Shown: positions 36,044 to 44,100 of the stretch, piece after piece
How the letters are laid out: each line of letters opens with the position of its first letter
Numbering within the stretch: the stretch's first letter is position 1
DNA from: Propionispira arboris
GTDB lineage: Bacteria > Bacillota > Negativicutes > Selenomonadales > Selenomonadaceae
Reading direction: 5' to 3'
Length of the DNA: 64,000 nucleotides
Assembly: GCF_900109225.1 (NCBI RefSeq)
Contig: NZ_FNZK01000011.1
Coordinates: forward strand, 82,211 to 146,210
Translations under genes and position numbers: made by a program
The notes under the pieces: generated by a model
Told to the model about the DNA's origin: nothing
The model's input: the letters and a program-made list of their open reading frames with translations, nothing else
The model's database searches: none

Positions 36044-36061
36044 TGTATCCTCTTATTTTTA

Positions 36062-36105
36062 TGCAAAAATAATGGTGTCCAACTTGGACACAAAAAGGAG
36101 GGCGA
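36062..36105. repeat. Copy of the parA-parB junction block with palindrome
   Basis: These 44 bases equal 7583-7626 except at two positions, one of which (T to C) makes the dyad more symmetric: GTGTCCAACTTGGACAC at 36075-36091. The block ends in the AGGAGGG site of the tail fibre gene, just as the first copy provides the parB site. It is a candidate second parS or a shared control element. Confidence 0.7.
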
Positions 36106-36108
36106 AAT

Positions 36109-37353
36109 ATGGCATATGATAAGAACTTTCCCGCAAATGACGGCTTTCTTGCTGAGTTTCCAGAAAAACAACGTGCGCAGATTGAAGCGATTATAAACGA
36201 TGCTATTGTCAATGCGAAAACAGTTCAAAACTTGGATGTTGGGAATGACAATGGAAATATCCCCGTTGCAAACGGAACCGAATGTAACAATCTGAATGCT
36301 GGATTGTTAAATGGGAAAATGGCGAGTGATATGGCGCCTAAAGTACATGGACATGATACAGCAACGCCAAGTTCTGACGGATTTCTGAGCAATGTCGATA
36401 AAAAAAAATTAGACACAATTGCTGAAAATGCACAAGTAAATCAAAACGTATTTGCTGATATAAAAATTGGCGACTTAACGCTGCAGCCGGATGCTCCAGA
36501 CGACACGTTAGAATTTGTTGCGGGAACAAATATTGCACTTACACCAGATACCACAAATGACAAAGTTACAATAGCCATTACTGGCAAAGTGGCAACTGCT
36601 GCGATGGCAGATAATGCTACCAAAGCTACTAATGCCGACGTAGCTGCCAGATGTACTGGAAATGCGGCAACAGCAACGACGGCGGCGGCATGTTCAGGAA
36701 ATGCGGCTACCGCAACAAGCGCAGGAACATTATCAGTGACTCTGCCTATTTCAAAAGGTGGTACTGGAGCAACAACAGCGGCGGCAGTTTTGACGGCATT
36801 AGGAATAAGTTCTACGGCAACTGAACTAAATCATTTAGATGGTATAACAGCTACTCTTACAGAATTAAATTATGTTGATGGAGTTACTTCCCCTATACAA
36901 ACTCAGATTAATGCAAAGGCACCAGTAGCTTCGCCAACATTCACCGGAAAAGTCACAGCATCAAGTTTTTCCGGTGCGTTATCAGGTAATGCGGCTACAG
37001 CTTCTAATGCATCATTATTAAACGGATCTACAGCGGCACAATTAATAGCGGCTGCTGGCGGTGTTGTGGCGCAAAACCTAGGAGTAAATGGTTACGTGAA
37101 ATTTTTTAACGGATTTATTGTCCAATGGGGAAGATGGAAGGTAAATTCTGGGTGGAATACAAAGACAGCATTCCCGATAGGATTTAAAAATGCATGCCTG
37201 TCCGTTAATCTATCAGTATATTATGCGAATGGTACACCTACGAGTGATCTATATTACACATCAGTAGGTATAAAATATTTTGATGAAACTGGGATTTACG
37301 CAGGCACAAATTCAACGGATAATAATTGCTTTTATATAGTAGTTGGCTGGTAA
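36109..37353 (+). CDS. Tail fibre protein with gp53-like C-terminus
   Basis: The 414-residue protein starts MAYDKNFPANDGFLAEFPEKQ, continues with low-complexity Ala/Thr repeats (GNAATAT, ACSGNAATATS) around residues 165-205 and TELNHLDGITATLTELNYVDG beta repeats, and ends with a gp53-type C-terminal domain (GFIVQWGRW, FKNACLSVNL, CFYIVVGW). Such fibres are trimers that bind cell-surface glycans. The following gene is a fibre assembly-like protein. Confidence 0.85.
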   Translation: MAYDKNFPANDGFLAEFPEKQRAQIEAIINDAIVNAKTVQNLDVGNDNGNIPVANGTECNNLNAGLLNGKMASDMAPKVHGHDTATPSSDGFLSNVDKKKLDTIAENAQVNQNVFADIKIGDLTLQPDAPDDTLEFVAGTNIALTPDTTNDKVTIAITGKVATAAMADNATKATNADVAARCTGNAATATTAAACSGNAATATSAGTLSVTLPISKGGTGATTAAAVLTALGISSTATELNHLDGITATLTELNYVDGVTSPIQTQINAKAPVASPTFTGKVTASSFSGALSGNAATASNASLLNGSTAAQLIAAAGGVVAQNLGVNGYVKFFNGFIVQWGRWKVNSGWNTKTAFPIGFKNACLSVNLSVYYANGTPTSDLYYTSVGIKYFDETGIYAGTNSTDNNCFYIVVGW

Positions 37354-37377
37354 TAAGGTAACGAGGTGGAAATACTT

Positions 37378-37785
37378 ATGAAATATTTAGCAAAATTTGA
37401 TGCTAGCGGCAATAGAATAACTTCCATTGTCAAAGGTATTCATTTCGAAACAGATGAAGAAAAGCAAAAGTATATAGATAGTGGGTTTATAGAAATATCA
37501 GATGAAGACCAAGAACTGTATGCAACAAATGAATATATTCAAGGTACCGATGGCAAGCCGCAGAAAAAGTCGCCATATGTTCCAACAGTCGAAGAAAAAT
37601 TAATGCTTATTCGTAAAAAACGTGATAAATTGCTAGTTGATTCTGATTGGACAGACACTTTGTCAGCGAAAACAAGATTAGGCGATGCGAAGTATAACGA
37701 ATGGCAAGTATACAGGCAGGCACTTCGAGATATTACGAATTGCGCTGATTTAGATAATCCAATATGGCCAATAAAACCAGTTTAA
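37378..37785 (+). CDS. Tail fibre assembly-like protein
   Basis: ATG 37378 has GAGGTGG upstream and is preferred to GTG 37366. The 135-residue product ends with a KRDKLLVDSDWTDTL motif and YRQALRDITNC, the mark of phage tail assembly chaperone/DUF4376-like proteins. It probably helps fold or attach the fibre. Confidence 0.7.
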   Translation: MKYLAKFDASGNRITSIVKGIHFETDEEKQKYIDSGFIEISDEDQELYATNEYIQGTDGKPQKKSPYVPTVEEKLMLIRKKRDKLLVDSDWTDTLSAKTRLGDAKYNEWQVYRQALRDITNCADLDNPIWPIKPV

Positions 37786-37797
37786 GGTGGTGGAGAT

Positions 37798-37971
37798 GTG
37801 TCAGATGAGGCAATTAAAAGGCTGTTTGATAAAATTGATAATTTATCGGATCGTTTAGCTCGGGTCGAAACGATGCTGGAAGAACGAGAGAAAAATCAAA
37901 CCAGTAGTAAAAGTATAATTGCGTGGGTAATTACGACAGCCATTGCAATGTATGGTGCTGTTCACCATTAA
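37798..37971 (+). CDS. XhlA-like small membrane protein
   Basis: A 57-residue protein from GTG 37798 behind GGTGGTGGAG has a heptad-like first half (AIKRLFDKIDNLSDRLARVETML) and a single C-terminal helix (IIAWVITTAIAMYGAV). This is the layout of haemolysin XhlA proteins that assist phage holins. Confidence 0.7.
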   Translation: MSDEAIKRLFDKIDNLSDRLARVETMLEEREKNQTSSKSIIAWVITTAIAMYGAVHH

Positions 37972-37985
37972 GGAGTTGATGCGGT

Positions 37986-38216
37986 TTGAACAAAATACAA
38001 CAATATATGATTGAAGCAATTATAGCGGCATTTATGCTGCTATTTTTATTTTGGTCGATAGGATACTGGGCAAATGCTCTGTTTAATACAAAATTTGATC
38101 TAAAAAGTTGTTGGGATGGATTTACAACGCTTGGAGGGGCGGGATTGCTGGCTGTTCTTAAATATATTATGGACAGTTGGAAAAATAGTGGAGATGGAGA
38201 TAAACCATATCAATAA
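37986..38216 (+). CDS. Putative holin
   Basis: The 76-residue protein from TTG 37986 has one long hydrophobic segment (AIIAAFMLLFLFWSIGYWANAL) and a second weaker one (LGGAGLLAVLKYIM), with a charged C-terminus. It lies between the XhlA-like gene and the endolysin, where the holin is expected. Holins make membrane lesions that set the time of lysis. Confidence 0.6.
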   Translation: MNKIQQYMIEAIIAAFMLLFLFWSIGYWANALFNTKFDLKSCWDGFTTLGGAGLLAVLKYIMDSWKNSGDGDKPYQ

Positions 38217-38234
38217 AGAAATGAGGTGAGTTAC

Positions 38235-38369
38235 ATGATGAAATATATAGGCTTTTACTTTTTGGCGTTAGGTCGGGCAGCTGAAGGGGAAATAGCTATT
38301 AACTGGCCCAATGTAGTATTTTTCGCAATAGCACTGGCAATTGGTTTCATTGCAGGGAAAATAGTTTAA
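38235..38369 (+). CDS. Small membrane protein in lysis cassette
   Basis: A 44-residue protein after GAGGTGAG has two hydrophobic parts (IGFYFLALGRA, VVFFAIALAIGFIAGKI). It may be a holin partner or antiholin. No family recognised. Confidence 0.5.
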   Translation: MMKYIGFYFLALGRAAEGEIAINWPNVVFFAIALAIGFIAGKIV

Positions 38370-38416
38370 AACTAATCTTCATTAGAATTTAAAAAATAAA
38401 GGGAGTTGTATGGAAT

Positions 38417-38635
38417 ATGAAACGAGTTACCTTAATTCAATCAGAAAGATGGGGTGTTTTTGTTCTTCCCGATAATTTGGAATTCGATCAAGTAACTGGG
38501 CTATATGCCGATGATTGCACATTGAGTAAATATAATTACAGGGTGCTGGATGATAACAAGTCCGTAGACATTGAATCCTATCATCCATGGAAAAATGAAG
38601 TTATTACAGCAGATGTAAAGGACGTGGAAGAATGA
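38417..38635 (+). CDS. Hypothetical protein upstream of endolysin
   Basis: A 72-residue acidic soluble protein (MKRVTLIQSERWGVFVLPDN) overlaps the endolysin start by four bases (ATGA), so it is translated together with it. Function unknown. Confidence 0.5.
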   Translation: MKRVTLIQSERWGVFVLPDNLEFDQVTGLYADDCTLSKYNYRVLDDNKSVDIESYHPWKNEVITADVKDVEE

Positions 38636-39237
38636 AAGGTATTGACGTAAGTTATTGTCAGGACGGTATGGATTTTCAGGCAGCGGCAAATGCAGGGATA
38701 GAATTTACGATTATTCGTTTAGGTCGTAGAACGGATGGCGGCTGGTGCGTTTTAGATACCAGCTTTATTCAAAACATTAATGGCGCAATAGCCGCAGGCA
38801 TGAAAGTTGGCGTGTATTTTTACACCAAAGCCACTAGTGAAGAAGAAGCCGTCCAAGATGCTGTATTTATCAAGGAAATGCTTACGGAATATTGTCAGGG
38901 AACAAACTTAGAAATGGGGATTTGGTACGATGTCGAGGACAATGACACGATCGGGAGTTGCGACAAAGAAACAATCACAGGAATTTGCAGTAAATTCCTG
39001 TGTACTATGAATGATACTGGCTATAAAAACACTGGTATTTATGCAGGTTATGAATGGCTAACAAACAAAATTGATACGTATGCTCTTGCTGATTACGTGC
39101 CATACTGGACAGCTCAATATAATTCGCAGGATGATTTTTCGGCAGAAAATCCCACGAAGAAAGTAAAGATTTGGCAGCATACCAATCATCTTGCTGATGA
39201 TTTACCGTATGACGGAAATGTTTCATACGACGAATAA
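38632..39237 (+). CDS. GH25-family endolysin (muramidase)
   Basis: The 201-residue protein has the GH25 barrel features: GIDVSYCQ with the first catalytic-region Asp at residue 4, RTDGGW, VGVYFYTKA, and the acidic pair in WYDVED near residue 104. GH25 enzymes cut the MurNAc-GlcNAc bond. There is no separate wall-binding domain or signal peptide, so export by the holin is expected. Confidence 0.88.
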   Translation: MKGIDVSYCQDGMDFQAAANAGIEFTIIRLGRRTDGGWCVLDTSFIQNINGAIAAGMKVGVYFYTKATSEEEAVQDAVFIKEMLTEYCQGTNLEMGIWYDVEDNDTIGSCDKETITGICSKFLCTMNDTGYKNTGIYAGYEWLTNKIDTYALADYVPYWTAQYNSQDDFSAENPTKKVKIWQHTNHLADDLPYDGNVSYDE

Positions 39238-39252
39238 TTCCATTGTAGAAAC

Positions 39253-39313
39253 ACAAAATCAGCAAATAATAGAGCGGATCAAGTTCATGGACGCCACTAT
39301 TTGCTGATTTTGT
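39253..39313. repeat. 16-bp perfect inverted repeat with 29-base loop
   Basis: ACAAAATCAGCAAATA (39253-39268) and its exact complement (39298-39313) flank a GC-richer loop between endolysin and the next gene. There is no T-tract, so it is not a simple intrinsic terminator. It may act as an RNA processing or retro-regulation hairpin. Confidence 0.55.
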
Positions 39314-39343
39314 ACACTATAAAAAGACAAAGGAGAAATTAAA

Positions 39344-39589
39344 ATGACAGAAGCAGTTCAAAACGATATCGCGAAAATGGAGGCAGCTATTGCACAAATG
39401 CAAGCCGCCGGTGCAGATCTATTTTCAGAAGAAATCAAAAATCTTCAGGTAAAAATAGCAAATGCACAAGCGGAAGCAGAAAACACAATTTCTACAGTAG
39501 AACAAAGTATTGTGCAGAAATATGGCACAGGTGCAGCGCATGTGGCCGAAATCGTATTATTAGGTACAATCTTGTACAAATTATTTTAA
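39344..39589 (+). CDS. Coiled-coil protein with C-terminal membrane segment
   Basis: An 81-residue protein consists of a heptad coiled coil (IAKMEAAIAQMQAAGADLF, LQVKIANAQAEAENTI) and a short hydrophobic end (AEIVLLGTILYKLF). It stands between endolysin and the spanin-like pair. It may take part in lysis or be structural; function unknown. Confidence 0.5.
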   Translation: MTEAVQNDIAKMEAAIAQMQAAGADLFSEEIKNLQVKIANAQAEAENTISTVEQSIVQKYGTGAAHVAEIVLLGTILYKLF

Positions 39590-39601
39590 GGGGTGGAAAA
39601 A

Positions 39602-40030
39602 TTGAATGAACAAACTAAAAAGAATCTTTATATTGCCGGTGGCATTTGTCTTATTGTTGCTCTTGCCTGCATCGCATGGTTTTTGTTCCGAGACGTACCA
39701 AATAACCGAGGAACAGCTAACGACGTTACAGGACAACTTGACACAGCTCAAACAGAACAACAGCAAGCTGCAGACACTCTTAAGTCAGTCCAATCAGGAC
39801 TTAACGACAGCGAGCGAACAGTCGACAATATTGACAAGTCAAACCGAGATGCTCAAGCAACAACTAACCGAATCACAGAATCAAATACAAACATTGCAAA
39901 CGCAGTTAGCGACGCTCAAAGTTCAAACAGCAGCAGCGCAGCAATCCTTGCAGATAGCCAATCAAGAATTACAGAATGCGAATCAATCCTTCAAGAAATA
40001 CGAGCAGGAGCAGGAAAAGCTGCAGAGTAA
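39602..40030 (+). CDS. Inner-membrane spanin-like protein (Rz-like)
   Basis: The frame allows GTG 39593 or TTG 39602; only the latter is well spaced from AAGGGGTGG. It encodes about 142 residues: a short cytoplasmic tail, one membrane helix (LYIAGGICLIVALACIAWFLF) and a long periplasmic Gln/Ala/Ser-rich coiled coil (VTGQLDTAQTEQQQAADTLK). This is the topology of i-spanins. Nearly its whole length is shared with another frame at 39606. Assignment rests on topology and position, not on sequence match. Confidence 0.6.
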   Translation: MNEQTKKNLYIAGGICLIVALACIAWFLFRDVPNNRGTANDVTGQLDTAQTEQQQAADTLKSVQSGLNDSERTVDNIDKSNRDAQATTNRITESNTNIANAVSDAQSSNSSSAAILADSQSRITECESILQEIRAGAGKAAE

Positions 40031-40100
40031 ATTAAAAACACAAAAGAATATATGGGAAGCTATAGCGGCACTATCATTGGGATATGCTGTAGCAAAGTAA
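39606..40100 (+). CDS. Nested signal-peptide coiled-coil protein (Rz1-like candidate)
   Basis: Starting four bases after the previous gene in another frame, it encodes 164 residues: a signal sequence (FILPVAFVLLLLLPASHGFC), a long Gln/Leu heptad coiled coil (LQDNLTQLKQNNSKLQTLL) and a hydrophobic end (AAIAALSLGYAVAK-like). The cysteine lacks a standard lipobox (HGFC), so it may be a cleaved rather than lipidated protein. It overlaps 425 bases with the other frame, as lambda Rz1 lies within Rz. It ends at a terminator, so both genes would be in the same message. Confidence 0.6.
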   Translation: MNKLKRIFILPVAFVLLLLLPASHGFCSETYQITEEQLTTLQDNLTQLKQNNSKLQTLLSQSNQDLTTASEQSTILTSQTEMLKQQLTESQNQIQTLQTQLATLKVQTAAAQQSLQIANQELQNANQSFKKYEQEQEKLQSKLKTQKNIWEAIAALSLGYAVAK

Positions 40101-40101
40101 A

Positions 40102-40140
40102 AATAAAAGCTGACGTTATGATGGCGTCAGCTTTTATTTT
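40102..40140. terminator. Bidirectional intrinsic terminator closing the lysis operon
   Basis: A perfect 14-bp stem (AATAAAAGCTGACG with its complement, 9-base loop) has A-rich and T-rich flanks and ends the late operon. Confidence 0.8.
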
Positions 40141-40188
40141 TACTTTTAAATAGAACGTATGTTTCGAAAAACAAAGGAGAATATAAAA

Positions 40189-40905
40189 ATGAACAATTAT
40201 TTAAATAAGATTTTATGCGGAGATTCTTTGGAAATTTTACGGCAATTGCCGGATAATTATGTCGATGCCGTAATAACGGACCCGCCTTATTCATCGGGTG
40301 GAATGACAGCGGCAGAACGCAGCAAAGATCCAACAGAGAAGTATGAACAGTCTAAACTGGTGCATCGACCAACATTCTATGGAGATACGAAAGATCAACG
40401 GAGCTGGCTGCATTGGTGCAATTTATGGATTTCAGAATGTCATCGTATTTTGAAACCAAGCGGGTATTTTTTAATGTTTACGGATTGGCGTCAACTGCCA
40501 GCGTCGACTGATGCTGTGCAAATTGGTGAATTAATTTGGCGCGGTATAGTTGCCTGGGATAAAGGCGGTGGCAGCCGGGCACCGCACAAAGGCTATTTTC
40601 GCCACCAATGTGAATATATTGTATGGGCTACAAAAGGGAAATGCCGGAAAAATGAACATGCGGGTCCTTTTCCTGGTTGCTATAAATTTCCGGTAAAACA
40701 GAGTGACAAATTTCATTTGACCGGAAAACCAAGCGATCTCATGAAGGAGCTAGTGCAAATCGTACCTGAAGGCAGCATTGTTTTAGATCCGTTTGCAGGA
40801 TCGGGTACTACTTGCGTTGCGGCAAAGAAAATGAAACGTCAATTCATTGGGATTGAAAAAGATGAAGGGTATGCAGAAATTGCTTTGAAAAGAATAGATC
40901 AATGA
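40189..40905 (+). CDS. Phage DNA methyltransferase (N6-A or N4-C type)
   Basis: ATG 40189 has AAAGGAGA upstream and gives 238 residues. The catalytic motif ITDPPYSSGG is near residue 30 and the AdoMet-binding motif LDPFAGSGTT near residue 200, the beta-class permuted order. It modifies phage or host DNA, probably to avoid restriction; no endonuclease partner is next to it. It lies between the late genes and the defence pair. Confidence 0.85.
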   Translation: MNNYLNKILCGDSLEILRQLPDNYVDAVITDPPYSSGGMTAAERSKDPTEKYEQSKLVHRPTFYGDTKDQRSWLHWCNLWISECHRILKPSGYFLMFTDWRQLPASTDAVQIGELIWRGIVAWDKGGGSRAPHKGYFRHQCEYIVWATKGKCRKNEHAGPFPGCYKFPVKQSDKFHLTGKPSDLMKELVQIVPEGSIVLDPFAGSGTTCVAAKKMKRQFIGIEKDEGYAEIALKRIDQ

Positions 40906-41106
40906 AATAAAACAGATAAGTAAAGTAGAAAGGTCAGCATAATAAAACGTGTGGATCTTTCTATTTTTAATTTCTAGTAAGTGTAATTATAATAATAGTA
41001 TTCGAGTTGAAACTAAAAACTATAATGTTTTGTTTTTAAAGGATTTGATGAGTTTTAGAAGAAATTATTTACATAAGATTATTGTTCTTATAAGGAGATA
41101 CTTAAT

Positions 41107-44100
41107 ATGGAAAATTTGACCAATTATTGCACGACCTTTCCTAAACAACCTAAAAAAGAAATACTTTTCGATGTTGCTTTGCAAATGATCTATGATGCAT
41201 TCGATGGAGATAGAACGATGATTTTTATAAAGGGTAAACCTTTTACTGGGAAAACGACATTATTATCTCAGTTTGCAAGAAAATATTCGGATAAAACCTT
41301 TTCTTTTTTTATAGGGAAAGACTATTGTACATCAAGTCCTCAAGCCTTTTTAAGTGATATTTGTGATCAGATGATCCATTGCTCATATATCAATAGATCT
41401 GGAGTTTGGGATGAAAAAATTGGAACATTTGATCAAGACACCCTAAAAACATGTTTTTCTTCGTTATATAGAGATCTTAAAAGTGCGGTGAAAAAGGGTA
41501 AGGGACCTTTTTTCTTTGTTATAGATGGTATTCAAAATTTAGATCAGTTTGAGGGAGAGACACTACGACGCCTTTTACCGACGGGGGATGACCAAGGCAT
41601 ATATGTATTATTGAGTGGGGACGAAAACACTAAATATCATTATGAATGTGAATATTTACCAGTAGCAAAGTTTTCGAAAGACAATTTAAAAGATTATTTT
41701 GATGATATAGAGGATTTAACAGACAAAGATATAGATGAGATATATAATGCATCAGGTGGAGTGGCAGGATATATCGTTGAATATAAGCGCCAAAGTGAAC
41801 AAAATAGAAATAAAGATTTAAAAGGTAATATTCCTGATAACTTAACTAAACTAATGGAACGTACATGGAATGCAAGCAGAGAAAAAAATATTGATTTTGA
41901 CATGTTAGCAATCATAACGTTTTCTCCTGAAAAAATAAACAGGAATTTATTATTAGATATTACCGGAAAAAAAGAAGATCAGTTAGATGATATGATAAAG
42001 AAATCGCAGATGATAGAAGTTGATGAAACGAGTGGACTGTTAGATTTAACTATCTATAAAGAGTTCTTAATGATTAAATTAAAAGACTTTGAAGATGTTG
42101 CTAATACAGCCATGATAAAATATTATTTAAAAGAAGATAATCAAGAAGGAGCATTTACGCAATTACCTATTATTTATAAAAGGACTTCTAAGTATAATGA
42201 TATAGTCAAATTATTAACAGTGGAAAATTTGGTTAAACAGCTTACTTCACCTGAAGGTGGATTGTCTTTGGTTAGACGAAATATAAAAATATTAATAAAA
42301 ATGGCATCGGAAAGCAAAGATTGGTCAAGAGTCGCTCTTTTCAACTTATTAGATGCACTAATAACTAATATATTGATTGAAGATCCAATATTAGAAAATA
42401 AAATAGAAGCTTTATTATCTGTTGATGAATATGAAACAGCTTTAAATGAAGCGTTAAGATCATCGTTGCCAGAAGACCTTTTGAAGTTAATATCTCCAGT
42501 ATGTAGTTATATGCAGAAGAAAGGTCTAACCCTACCACCAAGTGCAAAAAAAGCACTAAATGATGCAGTAGATAGAATGGATAATACTATACAACTTACA
42601 CCATGGATTATTGATGGTTTATATAATATAGCTGCAGATTTATTTTCAATAGACAGTAATTTAGGGTTAAAATTGTTGAAAAAAATATCGAAATATGATG
42701 GGAATGAAATAGATAATGGTAATTTAGTTGATATGCTTTGCACTAAGCTGGCTGTAAATTATAATTTTGAAGGGGAAGAATTAGAAACATTAAAAACATT
42801 AAAAACAGAAATAAAAAATGATTCATTAAGAGAAGTAGCACTCAATGCACCTAGTTTAATTTTAAGAATGGATACAACGGGGTTGTTTGAACAATTAAAA
42901 AATATACAGGATGTTTCGGCAAAATTATTCCTTTTAAAAGCATGGTGCGAAGAACATAAAAATGAGGACAACATGTCGGATGTGTTTTTTTATGCTATTC
43001 AGATTCTATACGAAGATGCTGGAAAAACTATATCCATAATATATTTAAGACAATTTTCAATTTTTATATTGTATTTTAAAAATACAGAAGCAGTCCAAAA
43101 GGCGATTAAGCTAATAGATGATCTAAAAGAAACAGCCATTAAAAGTCCAAAAGAAGAATATGCCAGACTAGAGATTAGTTTATCTGAAGCAGAGAATAAA
43201 TTTAATATACAAGGTAGTGTGGAACGTTTTTATTCAATATATTTTGAATGTATAGAGATTACAGAGCTTGATGTGAAGTGTAATATATTAGGACGATTAC
43301 TAATAGGCTTTCATAGAGTTATTAATGGAGATAATGCTTTGTATGCTGAAATAAATAATGAATTAAAACAATCATATAAAAATTTATTAGATTTATCATC
43401 AGAACATTTTGATGCAGTTTATAGCTTAATTATTATGTTGGCTAGATATGATCATAAGTTAGCTGTAGAATTAGCCAAGAAAATTAATTTATGTGATTGT
43501 AGAAACAATATGTTTAAAGAAATTGCACGGGCGTATAGTTGTAAAACGGTTTCAGAAATAGATTTTAACTTTTTAATTGATCTCATATATATGATTACGT
43601 ATATTCCTTTAAGAGATTGGTTATTTACAATGGTATTAAGAAACCTTGTTCTTAAAGATCAAAATCCAGATAATAAAATCATTTGGATTTTGTATGATAA
43701 GTTGAAAAATATTAATAATTTTAAGGCGATGGCAATTTGTTCAGCGTGTTTTATGAAATGGTTTAAAACAGATATAAGAAAGGTAGAAAATTTATATAGT
43801 CAAATGATAAATAGTCTAGAAAAAATATCGACGAAATGGGCCAGAATAAACATTGGATATAATATTGTAAATTTGTTATCCACTTATGATCAAGATATGG
43901 CGAAAAAAATGATACAGTATTTATCCTCAGATATATTTAAGGGTGAATATAGTGAAAAGCGAGTTTTGGATACATCTGTTAGAACAATAAAATTAAGTAT
44001 AAAGATCCTAAAAGACTTAAGAAATCTTTCTGATTTTAATGATAAACTTAGCCTTTTAGAAAAAAATATTAATAAGATACCATCAGCAATAGACAAAATG

